Both the position numbers and the translations under genes were made by a program. Positions 5,434 to 10,507 of a stretch of DNA of 10,507 nucleotides are shown here, one piece after another. Origin of the DNA: Thermodesulfovibrionales bacterium (GTDB taxonomy: Bacteria > Nitrospirota > Thermodesulfovibrionia > Thermodesulfovibrionales > SM23-35); NCBI GenBank assembly GCA_022013235.1, contig JAKLQR010000112.1, forward strand, positions 1-10,507, in the 5' to 3' direction. Numbering within the stretch: position 1 is the first letter of the stretch; the number at the start of each line of letters is the position of its first letter. Under the pieces are notes generated by a model. It did no database searches. It saw nothing but the letters and a program-made list of their open reading frames with translations, and was not told the origin of the DNA.

Positions 5434-8400
5434 ATGGTTGGCTCTGACACAATAAAAATCCTTATAATTCATCCTGAAGGGAATATCAACAATAATCCGA
5501 ATCTTACCGGAATCGTTGAGATTTTATGCAAGCAAGGATACGAAGTTCACTACTATTGTATAAAACATGATTATATTCCTGGACCGTATCCACCTTGCAA
5601 AAACTCCTTGGTTTTTATATTCGACGAGGATACACTTCAAAAAAGTCCTTTTTTTACCAAAGATACCTATGCTCTTGCTATCGGTGTTGACAGAGGAATC
5701 ATCCTCGCATCTTTCATAGCAGCGAAACAAAATATCCCACATGGGTTAATATCCTATGAACTGTATTTTGCTGAAGAAACGGGCAGTGCATTTAAGGCAC
5801 CTGAAATTGAAGCATGCAGAGGCTTGTTATTCGCAGTCTGTCAGGACAGGGTGCGGTCGTCACATCTTGCGCGGGAGAATAATATCCCTATGACAAAAAT
5901 CATCGATATCCCTGTAGCAGGAAGGTCTGTTCAAAAAGGCGTGCGCAGTTATGCCCTCCATAAAGCCCTTGGCCTCAATAAAAACAAAAAAATTGCACTC
6001 TATATCGGAGCAGTCGTTTTAAAATGGGCCGCTATTGATATGCTTCTTGAAAGTACTACCCGATGGAGCGATAACTGGGTGCTTGTTCTTCATCATACAT
6101 ATGGCAATGCCAGTACTGTATTACACAACAAAATAGGCATGAAAAATGTTTTTGCTTCGCCTTTTCCAAGATTTCCCCTCAATCAAATGCATACCGTCCT
6201 TCATGCTGCTGATCTTGGTATTGCGTTTTACCAGCCTCTTACGCAAGGCAACTATACTGACTGCAAAAATTTAAAATACATAGGGATGGCCTCCGGCAAA
6301 ATAGCCTCTTACCTGCAGCATGGGTTACCGATCATGGTCAATGAAATAGGCGAAATGAGCACCCATGTCAGACAGCACAGACTTGGTATTGTTGCCGGAA
6401 AGTTCAAGGAAATTCCTTCTCTGGTGAATAGCCTCTCACTGGAAGACCTTTCTGAATACAGGCAAAACTCTTACAGTTTTTTTGAGGATAAACTGGATTT
6501 GAATGTAACAATCAAACCCTTATTGAATATGCTTGGTTCTCTGAGTAATCGAAATATTCTGCATTCGACCAAAGCGAATGAAATCCTTGTTAAAAAGGAT
6601 ATCCGCACAAAAGGCCTCACGATTATTGCCCCTGACAACTATACAAACCAATCATGGTATGAAGAGGCTCAGAGACTACTCGGGGAAGACGCAGAGATTG
6701 CTGTCCTGAAAGCACCGTCAGGAGAAGGGTTTGAGAAACTTACTTTCAAAGACACCATCTTATTTTTGGGTGCTTCCCATCACCTTACCGGGTTGTTCGA
6801 CACCCCGGTAAAAATACAATTCTGGAACAATATACCTTCGAAGAAATATTTTTATCAGTATGAAAGAGTAATAGGGAGTTTCTGGCCCGAGAATGAACAG
6901 AAGGAAAGGAATGTTCATAAGATAACAGCAGAGGCATACGCGGTTCAGGATGAATATGACGCGGTTATTTATGAAAAAACCTTCGGTGAAAAGGCAGTCT
7001 GGCTGCCTGATATGATCTCTGTGGAGAGGGTCCAGAGGGGCAAGCAGTATCAGGCAATTTCAATAAGACCGATAGATATTCTCTTTATCGGGAAAATACA
7101 GGGCAAATGGTATCATCCCAGGCAGGATATTTTAAAGAGAGTCGAACTTGCTGCACTTGCCCAAAACCTCAAGCCGGTGATAATAGATACCTCATTCGAA
7201 AGGATGAGTGATAGAGAAATAGAGCACTATTATGCACAAGCAAAAGTAGTCGTCAATCCAATCGGCGCCGGCAATTTTTTTAACATACGCTTCTTCGAAG
7301 CGTTGGCAGCAGGCTGTATCTGTTTGCAGCAGGTTGACAATAAAGGCTTTTCTCTGAAAGCATTTCAAAAAAGGTTTCAGGATTATAACGCAGTCTACTT
7401 CACATCCGCCGATCTCGAACAGAGGATCTCCACGCTCTTTTCGGATATTCCATCCTATGAACGCAGAGTGCCCATGACCAGTTCTCTCCTTTTGTCTCAT
7501 GATACCGGAGAAACACGGTTTACAGATATGGGAATCATGCATGCATCTTCCCATATGGAAGAGTTGTCTTCCGATCTCTATCCCATTATTTTTATTCATA
7601 AAGGGGATAGTAATTATCTCGAGTATACACTCAGCTGCGCAAAAGCGTTTAATCCTCATCTGGAAATCTTCCTTCTGGGCGACGATTCAAACAAACATTA
7701 CAGGAATCTGGGAATCGTACATGTCCCTTATAATGAATATGAGGGGGAGGAATCGAGGCTGTTTGAAAGTGTATTTCAGTGCATTGCTGGCAAAGAGCAT
7801 CCTCGCGAGAAGTGGTGGGTCCATTTTGTTTTCAAGCGATGGTTTCATATCTACTATTTTCTGAAGGCACGGGACATAAAGAGATTCTGGACATTTGATT
7901 CGGATACCCTTATCCTCACCGATCTCGGCAAACAGGCATGGAAATTTAAAGCTTACGACTGTACAGAGCAGTGTAACGGCATCTGCATGAACGGGTTTGT
8001 CGGCCATGCTGAAATTGTAAAGCGATATATCGATACAATCAACGAACTATTTCAGAACAAAGCTTATCTATCTCAGCAGAGGGAAGATTTCAGGATAAAT
8101 ACAGATTATGCCTTTACGGAAATGAGGGCTTATTCCGTTTTCAAGGAAAAAAATCATATCAAGACAATCCGTCTCAATACCATCATTGAAGGGGAGACCT
8201 TTGATGATATAATCATCCAGCAGCATGATATGGAATATGAACAGGGTTCAAAGAAGCTATATTTCATAAATAACTGCATTTTCTTTAACCACCTGCCCAC
8301 CAATAAACTGATTAAAGTCAATGCGCTCAATATGAGCGGTGCATCAGCGTCCTTAATAAAAGATTGTTTTGATTATGCTACAGCTTCATTTCTTCCCGTT

Positions 8401-10507
8401 CATTTCTTTACCATTGTCCTGAACGGAGAGCCGTTCATACGTCACCATATCGAAGTGCTCAGACAATTGCGTTTCAAATGGCATTGGCATATTATTGAGG
8501 GAGTTGCAGATCTGAAACACGACACAGCCTGGAGTCTTCAATTCGGTGCCAGGATTACAGACAACCTCCACAAAAGCGGCCTCAGCAATGACGGAACGAC
8601 AGAATACCTTGATGACCTTGCAGGGCGATATCCAGAGGACATAACGATCTACCGGAAGCAGGACGGCTCATTCTGGGACGGCAAGATCGAGATGGTGAGC
8701 GCTCCGCTCGCACAAATCGAGGAAGAATGCCTTCTGTGGCAGGTTGATGTGGATGAGCTATGGACTGTTGAGCAGCTGAGTATGGGGCGTAAAATGTTCA
8801 TACAGCAACCTGAAAAGACTGCTGCTTTTTATTTTTGCCATTATTTTGTTGGAACAGATATCGTCATAACTACAAGAGATACCTACGGCAACAATTCAAG
8901 CTACGAATGGCTCCGTACCTGGCATTATAAGGCCGGAGATCGATGGATTGCCCATGAGCCTCCACGACTGTGCAGACAAACAGGGAAAGGCATATGGCGT
9001 GATCTTGCTTCACTCAATCCGATTATGCATAGTGATACAGAGTCACTCCATTTAGTGTTCCAGCATTATGCATATGCCACTGAAGCCCAGTTACAATTCA
9101 AGGAGCAGTATTTCGGGTATGCCGGCGCTGTCACACAGTGGAAGAGGCTCCAGGAACAGACGCAGTTCCCGGTATTTCTGAAAGATTATTTCAGTTGGGT
9201 AAAAGACAATGCGTTGGTCAATACAACACAGTCACAAAATATCCGCGCTGTTGGCCGACAAAATATTGCCGGTGAATGGCAATTTATTCAACACGAGTTG
9301 CCGTATTCCGTACCGAAGAATCTTTTGTGGGTCCGTACCGACTCAATCGGCGATGCAGTGCTTTCATCATCAATGCTCCCCTATATCCGCGAAAAGTTCG
9401 GTCAGACAAAGATTACCGTTCTCTGTCAGGAACATATTCAAGAACTTTACGAGTCATGTCCGTTTGTTGACGGTTGTATCCCTTTTCACAGAACTCGCGC
9501 TTATCAGGATGAAAGTTACAGGAATGATATTTTAAGAACAATTCAGGGACTGCGCGCAGATGTAACTCTGAACCCAGTTTACTCGCGCGAACCCCTGACC
9601 GATTTCTTTGCAAAAGGGAGTAATGCTAAGGAAATGATTGCTTTGAATGGTAACCTGAGTAATATCAGTGCGGAGGAGAGAGACTACAACAACTCTTTTT
9701 ATACCCGGCTTTTGCCGAGCTCGGGCACATATAAACCTGAGATTGACAGACATAAAGATTTCCTGAAAGAAATCGGGATAGATGTGTCCATTTTAGAGCC
9801 GGTTGTCTGGCTGGAGCCCGAAGACAAAAAGTTCGCTGACATCTTTTTTAATAAAAATAACCTGGATCCGGGGAAGACAATTGCTCTTTTTGCAGGTGTC
9901 CAGCATGATATCCGTATATATGAACAGTACGGAACCGCAATATCCCATCTTTGCAGGGACAACCAGTTTAGCGTGATTGCGTTCGGAACCTCAAACGATC
10001 GACCTGTGAATCAGCAGAATCTCGATTCTACCGGAGTTCATACAATAAATCTGAGCGGCGAAATGACTCTCCGGCAGACTGCCTCCATAATAAAAAGTTG
10101 CCGCCTTGCCGTCGGCGCTGAAACAAGTATAGCTCATATTGCCTGTGCAGTCGGCACTCCAAATGTCATCTTGACAGGCGGCGGACATTTTGGCCGGTTC
10201 ATCCCGTATTCACCGCTTACATCAATAGTATGCTTGCCTTTGGACTGTTACCACTGCGACTGGCATTGCAATTTCGAGCGAGTACACTGTATCAAGGACA
10301 TTTTACCTGAAGTATTTGCAGAATCTGTGCGACAAACGGTTGACCACCAATCGGCGAAACCACGTATTTTCGTACAGGGCGAATCGTTATGGAATACTCA
10401 GCCGGGATCACCATCGTGGAAATGGTTTAATAAATTTCTGAATATGAATACCGTCGAAATTATTCCGATCGGGGATGTACCTGATATTCCCTCGTCCGGG
10501 TGCCCAC
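5434..10507 (+). CDS. Giant multi-module glycosyltransferase (at least 1691 aa, 3' end outside window)
   Basis: One uninterrupted frame of 1691 codons runs from ATG 5434 past the right edge; I read every codon and found no stop. It carries five GT-like modules joined by short linkers: GT-B (about 8-370), GT-B/CgeB-like (390-685), GT-A with DSD (712-975), GT-A with DVDE (990-1250) and GT9 (1295-1630). A sixth segment starts near 1643 and is truncated. I see no signal peptide or membrane helix, so a cytoplasmic enzyme is expected. The start is chosen because KILIIHPEG begins seven residues later, matching the start of the 1515-2708 paralogue; no good Shine-Dalgarno sequence precedes it, and TTG at 5428 is an alternative. 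Inference: successive modules add different sugars to one growing glycan, using in part the amino sugar produced by the preceding genes. Not every module need be active. Confidence 0.93.
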   Translation, partial: MVGSDTIKILIIHPEGNINNNPNLTGIVEILCKQGYEVHYYCIKHDYIPGPYPPCKNSLVFIFDEDTLQKSPFFTKDTYALAIGVDRGIILASFIAAKQNIPHGLISYELYFAEETGSAFKAPEIEACRGLLFAVCQDRVRSSHLARENNIPMTKIIDIPVAGRSVQKGVRSYALHKALGLNKNKKIALYIGAVVLKWAAIDMLLESTTRWSDNWVLVLHHTYGNASTVLHNKIGMKNVFASPFPRFPLNQMHTVLHAADLGIAFYQPLTQGNYTDCKNLKYIGMASGKIASYLQHGLPIMVNEIGEMSTHVRQHRLGIVAGKFKEIPSLVNSLSLEDLSEYRQNSYSFFEDKLDLNVTIKPLLNMLGSLSNRNILHSTKANEILVKKDIRTKGLTIIAPDNYTNQSWYEEAQRLLGEDAEIAVLKAPSGEGFEKLTFKDTILFLGASHHLTGLFDTPVKIQFWNNIPSKKYFYQYERVIGSFWPENEQKERNVHKITAEAYAVQDEYDAVIYEKTFGEKAVWLPDMISVERVQRGKQYQAISIRPIDILFIGKIQGKWYHPRQDILKRVELAALAQNLKPVIIDTSFERMSDREIEHYYAQAKVVVNPIGAGNFFNIRFFEALAAGCICLQQVDNKGFSLKAFQKRFQDYNAVYFTSADLEQRISTLFSDIPSYERRVPMTSSLLLSHDTGETRFTDMGIMHASSHMEELSSDLYPIIFIHKGDSNYLEYTLSCAKAFNPHLEIFLLGDDSNKHYRNLGIVHVPYNEYEGEESRLFESVFQCIAGKEHPREKWWVHFVFKRWFHIYYFLKARDIKRFWTFDSDTLILTDLGKQAWKFKAYDCTEQCNGICMNGFVGHAEIVKRYIDTINELFQNKAYLSQQREDFRINTDYAFTEMRAYSVFKEKNHIKTIRLNTIIEGETFDDIIIQQHDMEYEQGSKKLYFINNCIFFNHLPTNKLIKVNALNMSGASASLIKDCFDYATASFLPVHFFTIVLNGEPFIRHHIEVLRQLRFKWHWHIIEGVADLKHDTAWSLQFGARITDNLHKSGLSNDGTTEYLDDLAGRYPEDITIYRKQDGSFWDGKIEMVSAPLAQIEEECLLWQVDVDELWTVEQLSMGRKMFIQQPEKTAAFYFCHYFVGTDIVITTRDTYGNNSSYEWLRTWHYKAGDRWIAHEPPRLCRQTGKGIWRDLASLNPIMHSDTESLHLVFQHYAYATEAQLQFKEQYFGYAGAVTQWKRLQEQTQFPVFLKDYFSWVKDNALVNTTQSQNIRAVGRQNIAGEWQFIQHELPYSVPKNLLWVRTDSIGDAVLSSSMLPYIREKFGQTKITVLCQEHIQELYESCPFVDGCIPFHRTRAYQDESYRNDILRTIQGLRADVTLNPVYSREPLTDFFAKGSNAKEMIALNGNLSNISAEERDYNNSFYTRLLPSSGTYKPEIDRHKDFLKEIGIDVSILEPVVWLEPEDKKFADIFFNKNNLDPGKTIALFAGVQHDIRIYEQYGTAISHLCRDNQFSVIAFGTSNDRPVNQQNLDSTGVHTINLSGEMTLRQTASIIKSCRLAVGAETSIAHIACAVGTPNVILTGGGHFGRFIPYSPLTSIVCLPLDCYHCDWHCNFERVHCIKDILPEVFAESVRQTVDHQSAKPRIFVQGESLWNTQPGSPSWKWFNKFLNMNTVEIIPIGDVPDIPSSGCP
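5455..6543 (+). other. Module 1: GT-B-like domain, paralogue of the 397-aa protein
   Basis: Residues about 8-370. It shares with the stand-alone protein, in the same order, KILIIHPEGNINNNPN, IGVDRGII, IPHGLISYE, EIEACRGL, FAVCQDR, DIPVAGR, LHHxYG, ADLGxAFY and GMASGKIA(S/T)YLQHGLPIMVN. The region after IPVAGR is the second Rossmann fold. In the donor-site motif Lys289 and Tyr293 are kept, and Ser292 replaces the usual Glu. Confidence 0.75.
6601..7488 (+). other. Module 2: GT-B domain with CgeB/group-1-like C-terminal half
   Basis: Residues about 390-685. The N-terminal half starts with LTIIAPDN and includes FWNNIPSKKYFYQYE. The C-terminal half starts at PIDILFIGKIQGKWYHPRQ. NPIGAGNFFNIRFFEALAAG (608-627) is the conserved donor-binding segment, with Glu622 at the position of the retaining GT-B glutamate. 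The pattern matches the Glyco_trans_1_2 (CgeB-like) type. Confidence 0.7.
7567..8358 (+). other. Module 3: GT-A-like domain with DSD metal motif
   Basis: Residues about 712-975. It begins with PIIFIHKGDSNYLEYTL, a strand-loop opening typical of nucleotide-diphospho-sugar transferases. RFWTFDSDTLIL holds the DXD motif at 822-824. MNGFVGH (852-858) and IFFNHLP (His953) are candidate acceptor and metal-site elements. The layout resembles GT8/GT77-like enzymes, but the family assignment is tentative. Confidence 0.6.
8401..9183 (+). other. Module 4: GT-A-like domain with DVDE motif
   Basis: Residues about 990-1250. It opens with HFFTIVLNGEPFIRHHIEVL, continues through WHIIEGVADLKHD and FWDGKIEM, and has the metal-binding QVDVDELW (DVDE 1105-1108). 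FQHYAYATEAQLQFKEQYFG closes the domain. The arrangement is like GT2/GT17-type glycosyltransferases; which family applies needs a profile search. Confidence 0.6.
9316..10323 (+). other. Module 5: GT9 (heptosyltransferase-like) domain
   Basis: Residues about 1295-1630. The N-terminal fold has LLWVRTDSIGDAVLSSSM, the GT9 signature opening with Gly1306-Asp1307. The C-terminal fold has TIALFAGVQHD and VGAETSIAHIACAVGTP (His1568), then GGGHFGRFIPY. Cys1605, 1608, 1612 and 1619 form a CxxCx3Cx6C cluster near the end. GT9 enzymes usually transfer heptose to lipid A-core, but relatives outside LPS core clusters have other roles, so the sugar is not assigned. Confidence 0.8.
10360..10507 (+). other. 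Start of a sixth, unidentified segment cut by the window edge
   Basis: Residues 1643-1691. After the GT9 domain the chain restarts with a hydrophobic strand (RIFVQGESLW), followed by PSWKWFNKFL and VEIIPIGD. This strand-helix-strand beginning suggests another Rossmann-type domain. It is too short to name. Confidence 0.4.

Noticed and set aside
7192..7659. Minus-strand open frame of 155 codons inside the giant gene
   Set aside because: It is antisense to conserved GT motifs of module 2 (NPIGAGNFF, FFEALAAG). It is a chance open frame.

Overview
The window is one plus-strand surface-glycan gene cluster from a bacterium of moderate GC content. Everything recognisable is a glycosyltransferase (GT), a methyltransferase or a nucleotide-sugar-modifying enzyme. 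A GT9 (heptosyltransferase-like) module suggests a Gram-negative-type organism. The style of the very long multi-GT protein recalls environmental lineages such as Nitrospirota or Desulfobacterota, but that is an impression; the sequence alone does not fix the taxon. I saw no tRNA, rRNA, IS element, CRISPR array or convincing terminator.

Left block (1-2708): the 3' part of a methyltransferase-GT2 fusion whose start lies outside the window, a 71-residue unknown protein, and a 397-residue GT-B-like protein. Spacing is very tight (6 bp, then an ATGA overlap), so these are probably cotranscribed and translationally coupled.

Middle block (2709-5388): a gap of about 350 bp holds a TATAAT box and a probable 55-residue GTG-start ORF. 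A cupin, a DegT/DnrJ/EryC1/StrS sugar aminotransferase and a class I methyltransferase resembling the TylM1/DesVI sugar N-methyltransferases follow. Together they look like a cassette that makes an N-methylated, perhaps N,N-dimethylated, amino-deoxysugar as a nucleotide sugar.

Right block (5434-10507): a single uninterrupted reading frame of 1691 codons that runs off the right edge. It contains five apparent GT modules in series: GT-B, GT-B with a CgeB-like C-terminal half, GT-A with a DSD motif, GT-A with a DVDE motif, and GT9. A sixth segment is cut by the edge. Module 1 is a clear paralogue of the stand-alone protein at 1515-2708. The natural reading is a chain-like polyglycosyltransferase that assembles an oligosaccharide containing the amino sugar made by the middle block. 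Acceptor (O-antigen lipid carrier, capsule, flagellin or S-layer protein) cannot be told from this window.
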